Made by a program: the position numbers and the translations under genes. Of a stretch of DNA of 64,000 nt, positions 27,282 to 35,944 are shown piece after piece. The stretch lies in the NCBI RefSeq assembly GCF_049959315.1, contig NZ_CP188201.1. The stretch is one strand, 5' to 3'. The notes beneath the pieces are model-generated. The model was not told the origin of the DNA, did not search any database, and saw only the letters and a program-made list of their open reading frames with translations. The first letter of the stretch is position 1; each line of letters begins with the position of its first letter. This DNA is from Serratia proteamaculans_D (GTDB lineage: Bacteria; Pseudomonadota; Gammaproteobacteria; Enterobacterales; Enterobacteriaceae).

Positions 27282-28748
27282 TTACTCGTTATGGTGGGAG
27301 TCGTGCTGACGAGCGAAAGTGACCTGCATACGTGCACCGCCCAGCGGACTGTCACTGATGGTAATGGAGCCGTCGTACTGCTCAATAATCTCCGCCGCTA
27401 CCGATAATCCCAAGCCCTGACCGGGGCGCAAAGTGTCTACCCGCTGGCCGCGCTGGAAGATCAACTCGCGTTTGCTTTCCGGAATGCCCGGACCGTCGTC
27501 ATCGATGACGACAGTGAGGTATTTATCGGAGTGGAGGGAGGTGATTTCAACGAACTCCAGGCAGTACTTGCAGGCGTTTTCCAGTACGTTGCCCATCACT
27601 TCCATAAAGTCGTTTTTTTCACCCATAAAGGTCACTTCCGGCGAGATATCCAGCGTGATCACCACGCCTTTACGCTGATAAACCTTGTTCAGCGCAACCG
27701 TCAGGCTGTCCAGCAGGGCCGGTACCGAATGGATCTCGCGAGTCAGCACCGTTTGCCCGGAGTTGATGCTGGCGCGGTGCAGGTAGTAACCAATTTGCTG
27801 AGAGATACGCCCGATCTGCTCCAGCATGATCGGCTCGACTTCTTCGATAGTGGTTTGCTTGCCGGTGCGCAGTGAGCGCAAGGTGGTTTGCAGTACCGCC
27901 AACGGGGTTTTCAGACTGTGGGTCAGATCGGAAAGCGTGGTGCGGTATTTGGTATAGCGCTGGCGCTCGTTGCGAACCAGAATATTCAGATTGCGTACCA
28001 GCCCGCGCAGTTCGCTGGGGGGGTTCTCGTCGAGCTGTTCCCGTTCACCGTTTTCCAGCTCGCCGACCTGATTCACCAACGCCTGGATCGGTCGCAGGCT
28101 CCAATAGGCCGCCAGCCACAGCAGGGGCACCACCAACAGCAGGTTGGCCAGCAACACATAGCTGAACCATTCCCAGACTACGTCCGAACGCTGAAGCTCT
28201 TGCGGGATAGTGTCGACCACCACGATGCTTAGCGCCGGCAATCTTGCGGTCGCCGCATAGGTATTGACCGCCACGGAGTGGGTCAGCGCATTCTGGTCGT
28301 TGTCGTCATAGTCTTTGAGCTGATCCTGCGCCTTGGGGTTGTTACCCAGGACTTCGCTACTGATACGGGTATCGGTATCAACTTCGTAGAAACCGGATTC
28401 TTCCAGCCACTCTTTGTTGATCCGTTTTTCCAGTTCCGGTACCTGACGCTGGCTCCACAGCAGCTTGCCCTTATCGTCGTAAATAAACACCAGGGTAGGG
28501 AAGTTGAGATCGATATCGGGCGGAATGGCGATGGTGAGCTTGTTGTCTTTCCATTGGGCCAGGCTGAAGAACAGGTTGCTTTCACCGCGCAGCAAACGGA
28601 AGGCGGTTTTGTCGAAGCTGACGATATAACCCACTACCGCCACCAGGCCATAGGACAGCGACAGCGCCAGGATCACCCCGGCGGTAGCCATCAAAAAGCG
28701 GGCTCGCAGGGAGAAAGGCTTTTTATTTTTGTTGAACATCATGTTCAC
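27282..28748 (-). CDS. phoQ: Sensor histidine kinase PhoQ
   Basis: Inner-membrane sensor of low Mg2+, acidic pH and cationic peptides; it phosphorylates PhoP. The 488-residue protein has membrane helix 1 (about 15-38), a periplasmic sensor (about 40-192) with an acidic cluster near DYDDNDQN, helix 2 (about 193-214), HAMP, the phospho-accepting histidine in SDLTHSLKTPLAVLQ, and the ATPase N box (VLENACKYC), G1 (DDDGPGIP) and G2 (GQGLGLSVA). It overlaps phoP by four bases (ATGA). Confidence 0.98.
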   Translation of the reverse strand: MNMMFNKNKKPFSLRARFLMATAGVILALSLSYGLVAVVGYIVSFDKTAFRLLRGESNLFFSLAQWKDNKLTIAIPPDIDLNFPTLVFIYDDKGKLLWSQRQVPELEKRINKEWLEESGFYEVDTDTRISSEVLGNNPKAQDQLKDYDDNDQNALTHSVAVNTYAATARLPALSIVVVDTIPQELQRSDVVWEWFSYVLLANLLLVVPLLWLAAYWSLRPIQALVNQVGELENGEREQLDENPPSELRGLVRNLNILVRNERQRYTKYRTTLSDLTHSLKTPLAVLQTTLRSLRTGKQTTIEEVEPIMLEQIGRISQQIGYYLHRASINSGQTVLTREIHSVPALLDSLTVALNKVYQRKGVVITLDISPEVTFMGEKNDFMEVMGNVLENACKYCLEFVEITSLHSDKYLTVVIDDDGPGIPESKRELIFQRGQRVDTLRPGQGLGLSVAAEIIEQYDGSITISDSPLGGARMQVTFARQHDSHHNE

Positions 28749-29416
28749 TTCGCATCAAAACGATAGCCCTGGCCACGAACCGTGGTGATCACTTCCTGTG
28801 GGTATTCGGCCTGCACCTTTTTACGCAAACGGCCCATCAGTACGTCGATGGTGTGGCTTTCGCGCAGTTCGGCATCCGGATACAGTTGCAACATCAGCGA
28901 GTCTTTACTGACCACTTTACCGGCGTTGCGGATTAAGGTTTCAATGATGGTGTATTCAAACGCGGTCAGTTTGATTTGCTGTTCGTTGACGCTCAGCTCA
29001 CGGCGTGAAAGGTCGATTTGGAACGGTGGCAAGACGATCACCTGGGAAGCCAGGCCGCTGTTACGGCGCATCAACGCCTGCATGCGGGCAATCACTTCTT
29101 CCAAATGAAACGGTTTGGTGACGTAGTCATCGGCACCGGCTTCCAGCACCGCTACCTTGTCTTGCCAGCTTTCACGGGCGGTCAGCACCAGGATCGGTAA
29201 TTTCATTTGGTGGGCGCGCCAGCGGCGGATCAGGCTCAGGCCGTCTTCACCCGGCAGGCCGAGATCGACAATCGCGATGTCCGGCGCGTGCTCCTGCAGG
29301 AAGTAATCGGCTTCCTTGGCATCTTCTGCCGCATCAACCTGGTGGCCCATTTCACGCATCTGTACGGAGAGGTGGTGGCGCAGTAAACCATTATCTTCAA
29401 CAACCAGTACTCGCAT
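28745..29416 (-). CDS. phoP: Response regulator PhoP
   Basis: OmpR-family activator of Mg2+-starvation, lipid A modification and peptide-resistance genes. The 223 residues equal the E. coli length. The receiver domain has the acidic pocket (VVEDN), the phospho-aspartate in IAIVDLGLPGEDG, T/S switch VLTAR and lysine in YVTKPF. The winged-helix domain ends in RGQGYRFDAK. The start at 29416 gives the family N-terminus MRVLVVEDN; the open frame runs to 29518 without support. The promoter lies near 29620. Confidence 0.98.
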   Translation of the reverse strand: MRVLVVEDNGLLRHHLSVQMREMGHQVDAAEDAKEADYFLQEHAPDIAIVDLGLPGEDGLSLIRRWRAHQMKLPILVLTARESWQDKVAVLEAGADDYVTKPFHLEEVIARMQALMRRNSGLASQVIVLPPFQIDLSRRELSVNEQQIKLTAFEYTIIETLIRNAGKVVSKDSLMLQLYPDAELRESHTIDVLMGRLRKKVQAEYPQEVITTVRGQGYRFDAK

Positions 29417-29620
29417 GGCGGACTCCTGTAAATCTGCGGGTGAACATCCTGTCACCCACGCTGTAAAGGTAACACGCTCGGCAGCGTGTGAGGGATAGCG
29501 TGCAACAACCTTGGTCATCCGAACGTGATATTGACGTTATGGTAGGTATAACCGACATTTACCGCAAGGGACGCAGAGCCTTGGCAGGAAATAAGCGCTA
29601 TCGATTTTTGGCGCGCGGTC

Positions 29621-29655
29621 ATTATCGGCAACGTCCAATAAACGTTGGATAAACA
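29621..29655 (-). promoter_or_regulatory. phoP promoter: PhoP box and -10 element
   Basis: Read on the minus strand, TGTTTA-N5-CGTTTA (29655-29639) is a direct-repeat PhoP box. It is followed after exactly 12 bases by GATAAT (29626-29621), the architecture of PhoP-activated promoters. The start of transcription would be near 29614, giving a leader of about 200 bases before phoP. It implies positive autoregulation. Confidence 0.85.
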
Positions 29656-29670
29656 ATGCCCATGAGAAGT

Positions 29671-29687
29671 TAAACCAAACTTAAACG
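29671..29687 (-). promoter_or_regulatory. Second upstream PhoP box
   Basis: On the minus strand, CGTTTA-N5-GGTTTA, 15 bases upstream of the first box. The spacing of hexamers (11 bases) is right for PhoP. It may strengthen autoregulation as a second dimer site. Confidence 0.75.
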
Positions 29688-29699
29688 AGAAGGGCTGTG

Positions 29700-29736
29700 A
29701 GAACAAGCCAGGAGCCCAATTGTCTGGGCCCCTGGC
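29700..29736 (-). terminator. Terminator of the gluconate dehydrogenase operon
   Basis: On the minus strand, GCCAGGGGCCCA, loop GACAAT, TGGGCTCCTGGC (one mismatch), then TTGTTCT. It begins six bases after the stop of the cytochrome gene and insulates phoP from that operon. Confidence 0.8.
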
Positions 29737-29741
29737 AGGTT

Positions 29742-31022
29742 TTAAGGTTGCTGCGGTTGGGTGACGCTGTTTTTGCGGATCTCCTGCACCTGAGCGGCGG
29801 TGACCGCCGGTGCATCATTGCCCCAACTGCTGCGGATAAAGGTCGCGAGTTGGGCAATCTGTTCATCGTTCAGGCGCCAGCCAAAGTCCGGCATGGTCAG
29901 CCCGGTTGGTGCGCCGACGGTCACCGGCGTGCGGGAACCCTTGAGGATAATGCTGATTAGCGAGGACGGGTCGTCGCTTGACAGCGCCGGGTTGTGCGCC
30001 AACTGTGGGAAGGTATCGCGATAGCCCTGGCCGTCGCTGCGGTGGCAGGCGGCGCAGTTATCCAGATAGGTCTGGGCACCCGGCTGGCTGACGGTGCCGT
30101 TTAGCAGCATTTTGGCCGTGCCTCCATCCAGCTCCAGCGGCTTTTCCTTATTGAGGGCCGGCAATGATTGCAGATAAGCGGCGATGGCGCGTAAATCGGC
30201 GTCGCTCAGGTGCTGAGTGCTATCTTGCACGACGTCAATCATTGAACCGAAAGCGGCAAATCGCCGGTTATGGCCGGTCTTCAGGAAGCGGGTGATATCT
30301 TCCGCGCTCCACTTGCCCAGCCCGCTCACGGCGTCCGCCCGCAGGTTGGCGGCATGCCAGCCTTCCAGCGTGCCACCCGTCAGATAGGCGTCGTCACTCT
30401 GGCTGAGCGCTTTTTCCTGGAAACCGATACCGCGTGGCGTATGGCAGGAGCCGCAGTGGCCCAGGCCCTGAACCAGATAGGCACCGCGGTTCCAGTCGAG
30501 GCTTTTTGTCACATCCGGCCGATACGCGCCGTCCTCGCGAAAGGCCAGATTCCACAGGGCCAGCGGCCAGCGGATGCTCAACGGCCAGGGGATATCGCTG
30601 TCCTTATTTTGCTGAACCACAGGTTTAACCTGCCGGGTGAAATACAGGTAGAGGTCGCGTATGTCGCCATCGCTGATTTTGGCGAACGAAGGATAGGGCA
30701 TCGCGGGGTAGAGCCGGGTGCCGTCGCGAGCAACGCCTTTGCGTAAGGCGTCACTGAATTCCTGCAGACTGTATTCGCCGATGCCGGTTTGTTTGTCCGG
30801 CGTGATATTGGTGGAATAGATAGCGCCGACCGGGGTGGTCATTTTCAAACCGCCGGCAAAAGGCTGGCCGCCGGGGCCGGTATGGCAGGCGGCGCAGTCA
30901 CCGGCCCGCGCCAGATATTCCCCATGTTGCAGCCGGGCCGCCAGTTGCGGGTCGTCGGTCGCCTGCACCGTGGTAGCACCCAGCATCAACAGCGCCAGCA
31001 GCGAGGGGGTAAGTCCTTTCAT
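29742..31022 (-). CDS. Triheme cytochrome c subunit of gluconate-type dehydrogenase
   Basis: Periplasmic or membrane-attached electron-transfer subunit that passes electrons from the flavoprotein to ubiquinone. The 426-residue protein has a Sec signal peptide (cleavage after about residue 21, TVQA) and three heme c sites, CAACH, CGSCH and CAACH, near residues 44, 190 and 325. The layout matches the cytochrome subunit of gluconate 2-dehydrogenase and related sorbitol, fructose and alcohol dehydrogenases. It is the last gene of the three-gene operon. Confidence 0.93.
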   Translation of the reverse strand: MKGLTPSLLALLMLGATTVQATDDPQLAARLQHGEYLARAGDCAACHTGPGGQPFAGGLKMTTPVGAIYSTNITPDKQTGIGEYSLQEFSDALRKGVARDGTRLYPAMPYPSFAKISDGDIRDLYLYFTRQVKPVVQQNKDSDIPWPLSIRWPLALWNLAFREDGAYRPDVTKSLDWNRGAYLVQGLGHCGSCHTPRGIGFQEKALSQSDDAYLTGGTLEGWHAANLRADAVSGLGKWSAEDITRFLKTGHNRRFAAFGSMIDVVQDSTQHLSDADLRAIAAYLQSLPALNKEKPLELDGGTAKMLLNGTVSQPGAQTYLDNCAACHRSDGQGYRDTFPQLAHNPALSSDDPSSLISIILKGSRTPVTVGAPTGLTMPDFGWRLNDEQIAQLATFIRSSWGNDAPAVTAAQVQEIRKNSVTQPQQP

Positions 31023-31040
31023 GTGAAACTCCTTATGCTA

Positions 31041-32819
31041 TCAGGCCTGAACCAGCGGACCGGGATTTTTCAGATACTGGGTGCGGATCGCCTCTGCCGA
31101 GTAGTAGGCCAAGGCGCCAACGATGCCGGTAGGGTTATAGGCCAGATTCTGTGGGAAGGCACAGGCACCGGTGACAAACACGTTGGGTACGTCCCAGCAC
31201 TGCAGATATTTGTTCACTACGCTGGTGGCCGGATTATCGCCGGTAATGGCTCCGCCGGTGGTATGGGTCGACTGGTAAGGCCGTACGTCGTAATGATCGC
31301 CGGCTTTCATCACCGATACCGACATCTGTTTGGGTTTCATCACCTTGGCGATATCCACCATTTTGCTGGTGATGTGCTGGGTCATTTTGATTTCGTTGTC
31401 TTTCCAGTCAAAAGTCATGCGCAACAGCGGCAGGCCGTAGCCATCCTTGTAAGTAGGATCCAAATCCAGATAGCAATCGCGGTACGGCATCACCGAGCCT
31501 TCGGAGCCAAGGCTCATGCTGTGCAGGTAGTTATCCTTGATACCCTGTTTCCAACCGCTGCCCCAGCCAGGCGTGCCGGGTGGCAGCGTCATTTGTTGCA
31601 GCGGTCGGCCGCCGGTGCGGGTGGCGGAGATATAGGCACCGCCGATAAACCCGAGGCCGCTATGATCAAAGTTTTCGCCGTTCATATCGTCGATCACCAT
31701 GCCGGCCGCGCCCGCGCCGATAAACGGGTTGAAGTGGGTATCCTTATCGTAAAACAGCGAAATACCGCTGTTCATCTGGTAGGCGTAATTCTTGCCGACC
31801 ACGCCTTCGCCGGTCACCGGGTTGTAAGGTTTACCAATGCCGGATAGCAACAGCAGGCGGACGTTATGCAACTGGAAGGCGCTGAGGATCACCAGATCCG
31901 CCGGTTGTTCCACTTCTTGCCCCTGGGCGTTGATATAGGTCACACCGGTGGCTTTCTTGCCGCTGCTGTCCAGATTCACTTTGATCACCTGCGACTGGGT
32001 GCGCAGCTCAAAGTTTTTACGCTTGGTCAGCACCGGCAGGATGGTGCTCTGCGGCGAGGCCTTGGAATACATAAAGCAGCCAAAACGTTCGCAGTAACCA
32101 CAGTAGTTGCAGGGGCCGAGCTGTACGCCATAGGGGTTGGTGTAGGGGACGGAGCAGTTGGCGGCGGGCACGTTGAAGGGGTGATAGCCCAAGGATTCGG
32201 CCGCGCTACCAAACAGGGAGCCGGAATAAAGCGACTTGAGCGATGGCGTGGGATATTCGTTGTTACGCGCCCCTTCAAACGGATTACCGCCCTTGATGAT
32301 TTGCCCGCGCAGATTGCCGGCTTTACCCGCGGTACCGCAGACTTTTTCGAACTTGTCGAAGTAGGGTTCCAGCTCCTGATAGCTCAACGGATAGTCCTGC
32401 AGCGTCATGCCTTCCGGGATCCACTTGGCACCGTATTTTTCATTAAGGGTGGTGTGCAGCTTCAAATCGGATGGCAAAGCGCGCCAATGCATCCCGTTCC
32501 AGTGTACGCCGGCACCGCCAACGCCATTGCCTGGCAAAAAGGAGCCCAGTTGGCGGTAGGGCACGGCGAAATCTGCTGGAGTGTGGCGCACGGTAACCGT
32601 TTCGTTGGCCATTGCCTGCATCAGTTTCATGCGGATGCCGTAGGTCAGTTCGTCGGCAATGCGCGGATAGGCGAAGTCCGGGTAGGTATCGCGCTGCTCG
32701 CCACGCTCCAGCGCCAGCACGCTCAAACCGCTTTCGGTCAATTCCATCCCCATGATGGCGCCGGTCCAGCCAAATCCGACGATCACCACGTCTACCGGTG
32801 GCTTTTTAATTGCGCTCAT
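31041..32819 (-). CDS. GMC-family FAD dehydrogenase subunit (gluconate 2-dehydrogenase type)
   Basis: Catalytic flavoprotein that oxidises a sugar acid or polyol in the periplasm. Gluconate to 2-ketogluconate is the likeliest reaction; 2-ketogluconate or sorbitol are alternatives. The 592-residue protein has the FAD loop VIVGFGWTGAIMG at residues 10-22, GVGGAGVHWNG, and C-terminal NPTGIVGALAYYSAEAI. A cluster CxxCxxCxxxxC (GPCNYCGYCERFGC, about residue 237) resembles the iron-sulphur ligands of FAD glucose dehydrogenases. It has no signal peptide and is presumably exported with the Tat-signalled small subunit. Its ATG abuts the preceding stop codon. Confidence 0.92.
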   Translation of the reverse strand: MSAIKKPPVDVVIVGFGWTGAIMGMELTESGLSVLALERGEQRDTYPDFAYPRIADELTYGIRMKLMQAMANETVTVRHTPADFAVPYRQLGSFLPGNGVGGAGVHWNGMHWRALPSDLKLHTTLNEKYGAKWIPEGMTLQDYPLSYQELEPYFDKFEKVCGTAGKAGNLRGQIIKGGNPFEGARNNEYPTPSLKSLYSGSLFGSAAESLGYHPFNVPAANCSVPYTNPYGVQLGPCNYCGYCERFGCFMYSKASPQSTILPVLTKRKNFELRTQSQVIKVNLDSSGKKATGVTYINAQGQEVEQPADLVILSAFQLHNVRLLLLSGIGKPYNPVTGEGVVGKNYAYQMNSGISLFYDKDTHFNPFIGAGAAGMVIDDMNGENFDHSGLGFIGGAYISATRTGGRPLQQMTLPPGTPGWGSGWKQGIKDNYLHSMSLGSEGSVMPYRDCYLDLDPTYKDGYGLPLLRMTFDWKDNEIKMTQHITSKMVDIAKVMKPKQMSVSVMKAGDHYDVRPYQSTHTTGGAITGDNPATSVVNKYLQCWDVPNVFVTGACAFPQNLAYNPTGIVGALAYYSAEAIRTQYLKNPGPLVQA

Positions 32820-33536
32820 TTATGCATTCCTTTTGCTTGAGATACTGACCGGCCCGAGGGGATAAGGCTGATTGGGACGATTGGCCCAGTCGGTGTAATC
32901 CGCACGCGCGCCGGGGAAACCGATCATTTTCCATGACGCCAGCGTCTGGTTGCCACCATGCACCGGATCGGCCAGATAGCCCTCTTTGGTATTGGTCAGC
33001 AGCTGGTCGAAAAACGCCTTGCCGGGCAGATCTTCAGAATCCAACTGGCCGTGCTCCAGCGCCGCCAGCAGTTGTTCCTGCTCGGCATGGTCGAGATCGG
33101 CAAACGCCTTTTGAAACTGTTGCTGGCAGTGCGCATTGACTTCGTGAATACCGATTCGGTAGGTTTCGCGCGGCGTCAGCTTGGACTGATAACCCAGTTG
33201 CGGCGCAGAGGGGACGAACGGCGGGTGCATATACCACAGGCCGCCGTGGCCGTAGGGGGTCTCCATTTGTCGGTCGATAAACACCGGTACGCCCTGATCG
33301 ACCGCACCGGGGCCATTATCGTCGGTGGGGATCAGCCGATCGCAGGCCGCCAGCAGAAAGCGCCATTCGTCGGCGTTGAAATAGACCGGAACATAGTGAT
33401 CCGCAACGCCGGCAGCGGGGGCTGCCTTGGCATCCAGTGCCAGAATGCTGCTACCGGCGGCGGCCAGCGGGATTAATACCAGGGTCTTTTTGAGAAAGTT
33501 ACGCCGGGGCGGCGTAGAGTTGTGCTGTTGTGACAT
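32820..33536 (-). CDS. Gluconate 2-dehydrogenase small (gamma) subunit with Tat signal
   Basis: A 238-residue subunit of the gluconate 2-dehydrogenase subunit 3 family. It binds and stabilises the flavoprotein and carries it across the membrane. The N-terminus is a Tat signal: PPRRNFLKKT, then a hydrophobic stretch ending near ALDAKA. Start 33536 has AAGGTGG at the right distance; the open frame reaches 33581. It is first in the operon gamma-flavoprotein-cytochrome and divergent from a MocR regulator. Confidence 0.92.
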   Translation of the reverse strand: MSQQHNSTPPRRNFLKKTLVLIPLAAAGSSILALDAKAAPAAGVADHYVPVYFNADEWRFLLAACDRLIPTDDNGPGAVDQGVPVFIDRQMETPYGHGGLWYMHPPFVPSAPQLGYQSKLTPRETYRIGIHEVNAHCQQQFQKAFADLDHAEQEQLLAALEHGQLDSEDLPGKAFFDQLLTNTKEGYLADPVHGGNQTLASWKMIGFPGARADYTDWANRPNQPYPLGPVSISSKRNA

Positions 33537-33644
33537 AATTCCACCTTGAACATGCTTCACAATAAATGCCCGCGCAGGCAATACAGACCTACGCCGCTGC
33601 TATCCAGCAGCGGTAAACAGGCAGGGATGGGCAATAAAAAGTAG

Positions 33645-33680
33645 ACAACCATATTAGTAGCAAGCTACTGGTATGGTTGT
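33645..33680. promoter_or_regulatory. Long dyad, candidate MocR operator
   Basis: ACAACCATA, TT, AGTAG, loop CAAG, CTACT, GG, TATGGTTGT: 14 paired bases in 36, just upstream of the dehydrogenase operon start. It lies in the divergent region shared with the MocR gene, the usual place for a GntR-type operator. Confidence 0.6.
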
Positions 33681-33751
33681 ATTAGTTTAGGGCTGGCGCT
33701 CTGAATGAAACAATGGATGATCTGTTTCAAAACATTTTGTTCACAACTACA

Positions 33752-33765
33752 TTGATTTAGATCAA
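33752..33765. promoter_or_regulatory. Consensus FNR site
   Basis: TTGAT-TTAG-ATCAA matches the FNR half-sites at all ten positions. It lies between the gluconate-type dehydrogenase operon and the MocR gene and suggests oxygen control of one or both. A weaker dyad, TGAAACA-N10-TGTTTCA, lies at 33706-33729. Confidence 0.7.
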
Positions 33766-33830
33766 TTAACCAACATCTCCATCGCGGGTTGACCCGCCAG
33801 CGATACGGGAGATCTTTGAGCCGGGATAGC

Positions 33831-35348
33831 ATGAAACACAGCGGTGACAGCCAGCAGGACGTTTCGCCAGATGCGATACAGGCCAGCTTTATTCAGCATT
33901 TACGACAAGGAATGACGCGTAAGGCTGCGCTGCATCTGACAATCAAACAGCAGGTAACGACGGGCGACCTGAGCTACCTGGCCAAACTGCCGCCCAGCCG
34001 GGTTCTGGCGGCTCGATTGGCGGTTTCACGCGATACCGTCGAACAGACCTATGCCCAACTGGAAGCGGAGGGCTATATTGCCCGTGCCGTGGGGCGCGGT
34101 AGCTTTGTCAGCTACCAGCAAGACACCCTGATCGGTCGTGAACTGCTGGCCACGGACAACCCTGACCAGGCCCTGTTGGTGGAGCGTGAGCTGAGTACGC
34201 ATGGCCGCTCCTTGCTGATTGCCGCCCATGCTCCGCATACCCGCCGCAGCGGCTCGTTGACCCCCTCACTGCCCGATTTGCGCCTGTTCCCCATCGACAG
34301 CTGGCTGCAACTGGAAAGGCAGGCGGTACGACAGGGGGCAGAGCGCCTGCTGGGTTATGCCGACCCTCAGGGGCTGGTGGAGTTGAGAGAGGAAATCATC
34401 GAGTATCTGCGGCGTGAAAGGGGGGTTAAAGCCGGCACCGAACAGGTGATTGTGGTGACCAGTTCCCAGCAGGCGCTCTCGCTGTGTACTCAGGTGCTGT
34501 TTAATCCCGGCGACCGGGTGTTTGTGGAAGAGCCGGGTTACCAGGGCGCGAAAAAACTGGTTCAGTCTGCGGGATTAATCGCCCAGCCGATTGAGGTGGA
34601 TCCCTGTGGCATGGATATTGATGCGTTAATAAATACCGAAGAGGGCGGGCGGGGCGTTTATATTACGCCGTCCCACCATTATCCGCTGGGACACTCACTC
34701 AGTATTGAACGAAGGTTAAAACTGTTGGCATGGGCGCAGCGTGAAAAGGCCTGGATCCTCGAAGATGATTACGATTCCGAATTCAATTATAACGGCCTGA
34801 CTACCGCAGCGTTGCAGGGGCTGGATCAACATCAGCGAACTTTATATATCGGCACTTTCAGTAAAAGTTTGTTTCCAGGATTGCGCATTGGTTTTCTTAT
34901 AGTTCCGCCACAGCTAATTAAACCTATGGTGGCCGCCAAACAATTCCAGGATGGATATACTTCGGCCCTGCCGCAAATGACGTTATTTAAATTTATCAAT
35001 GAAGATTTCTATGCCGAACATTTAAGGAATATGCGCAAGATATATCAGGCCCGGCTGGAGATTTTGCATGCGGCGGTTCATCAGTATCTTGCCGCCTGGA
35101 CTCAACCACGGTTGCCGCAGGGCGGGCTGCAATTGGTTTGTCCGTTGCAGGACGCGGCGACCGAGCGGCGGTTAATTCAGGCTGCCGCAGCGCAAGACAT
35201 GAGGGTCTACGGCTTGATTGATTTTTATACCCATGCGCCAAGTGAAGGGGCGTTGGTATTTGGCTTTGCTGCCTATGCACCTGACGAGATTGTAAAGTTT
35301 ATCAAAAAGTTATCCTACATTTTTGATTCGTTGCCTGTACTGGGCTAA
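33831..35348 (+). CDS. MocR/PdxR-type GntR-aminotransferase regulator
   Basis: Chimeric transcription factor of 505 residues. It has an N-terminal GntR winged helix (LPPSRVLAARLAVSRDTVEQTYAQLEAEGYI) joined to a fold-type I aminotransferase-like domain that binds PLP as effector. The PLP lysine is in YIGTFSKSLFPGLRIG. Members regulate PLP, GABA, taurine or amino-acid genes; the target here is unproven. It faces the dehydrogenase operon across a region with a long dyad. Start 33831 is preferred to a TTG at 33789. Confidence 0.88.
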   Translation: MKHSGDSQQDVSPDAIQASFIQHLRQGMTRKAALHLTIKQQVTTGDLSYLAKLPPSRVLAARLAVSRDTVEQTYAQLEAEGYIARAVGRGSFVSYQQDTLIGRELLATDNPDQALLVERELSTHGRSLLIAAHAPHTRRSGSLTPSLPDLRLFPIDSWLQLERQAVRQGAERLLGYADPQGLVELREEIIEYLRRERGVKAGTEQVIVVTSSQQALSLCTQVLFNPGDRVFVEEPGYQGAKKLVQSAGLIAQPIEVDPCGMDIDALINTEEGGRGVYITPSHHYPLGHSLSIERRLKLLAWAQREKAWILEDDYDSEFNYNGLTTAALQGLDQHQRTLYIGTFSKSLFPGLRIGFLIVPPQLIKPMVAAKQFQDGYTSALPQMTLFKFINEDFYAEHLRNMRKIYQARLEILHAAVHQYLAAWTQPRLPQGGLQLVCPLQDAATERRLIQAAAAQDMRVYGLIDFYTHAPSEGALVFGFAAYAPDEIVKFIKKLSYIFDSLPVLG

Positions 35349-35471
35349 AGGCAGTCAGGTCGCTAAAATTGGTCTGCTTGTTGTTGTTAATTGGTCTGTA
35401 TTCAGGCTGCGTTGACCGGTGTATCCTGTTGGTATTACGTTACTTTTTCTTAGAAAAACCCGTGAGGCACC

Positions 35472-35924
35472 ATGCATCCAGTAAACAGTGAAGTAGTAGT
35501 CCGCAGAATAAAAAACGATGATAAATCACAATGGTTGGATCTTTGGCAGGGATATCTTCATTTTTATCGGGCAGATATTTCAGAGCAGGTTACCCATCAT
35601 ACCTTTGAACGTTTATGTGAAGAGTCGCAAGTTTATGGCCTGGTGGCGGAAGATAAAGACGGCAAGCTGTTGGGATTGATGAACCTGATATTCCACCCTT
35701 CAACCTGGAGCACCGTCGGTTATTGTTATATTGAAGATCTCTATGTTTCACCGCTGGCACGCGGCAAGAAAGTGTCTGAAAAATTATTTGAGCAGGCCTA
35801 TCGGGTGGCGGATGAAAAGGGTTGTGACCGGGTTTATTGGGCGACGCAGGAATATAATGCTCCGGCCCGTTCGCTGTACGATAAAATAGGTCAAAGAACT
35901 TCGTTTATTATTTACGAACGTTAA
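35472..35924 (+). CDS. GNAT-family N-acetyltransferase
   Basis: A 150-residue acetyl-CoA-dependent acetyltransferase. The acetyl-CoA segment is IEDLYVSPLARGKKVSEKLFEQA (about residues 85-107). The preceding strand (VGYCYIEDL) and the end (AARSLYDKIG-like ARSLYDKIGQRTSF) are typical of the family. The substrate is unknown; small amines or amino acids are common for this size. A second acetyltransferase gene begins 20 bases downstream and may be co-transcribed. Confidence 0.85.
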   Translation: MHPVNSEVVVRRIKNDDKSQWLDLWQGYLHFYRADISEQVTHHTFERLCEESQVYGLVAEDKDGKLLGLMNLIFHPSTWSTVGYCYIEDLYVSPLARGKKVSEKLFEQAYRVADEKGCDRVYWATQEYNAPARSLYDKIGQRTSFIIYER

Positions 35925-35944
35925 CTTCAGGCTGCGGAGGCTTT

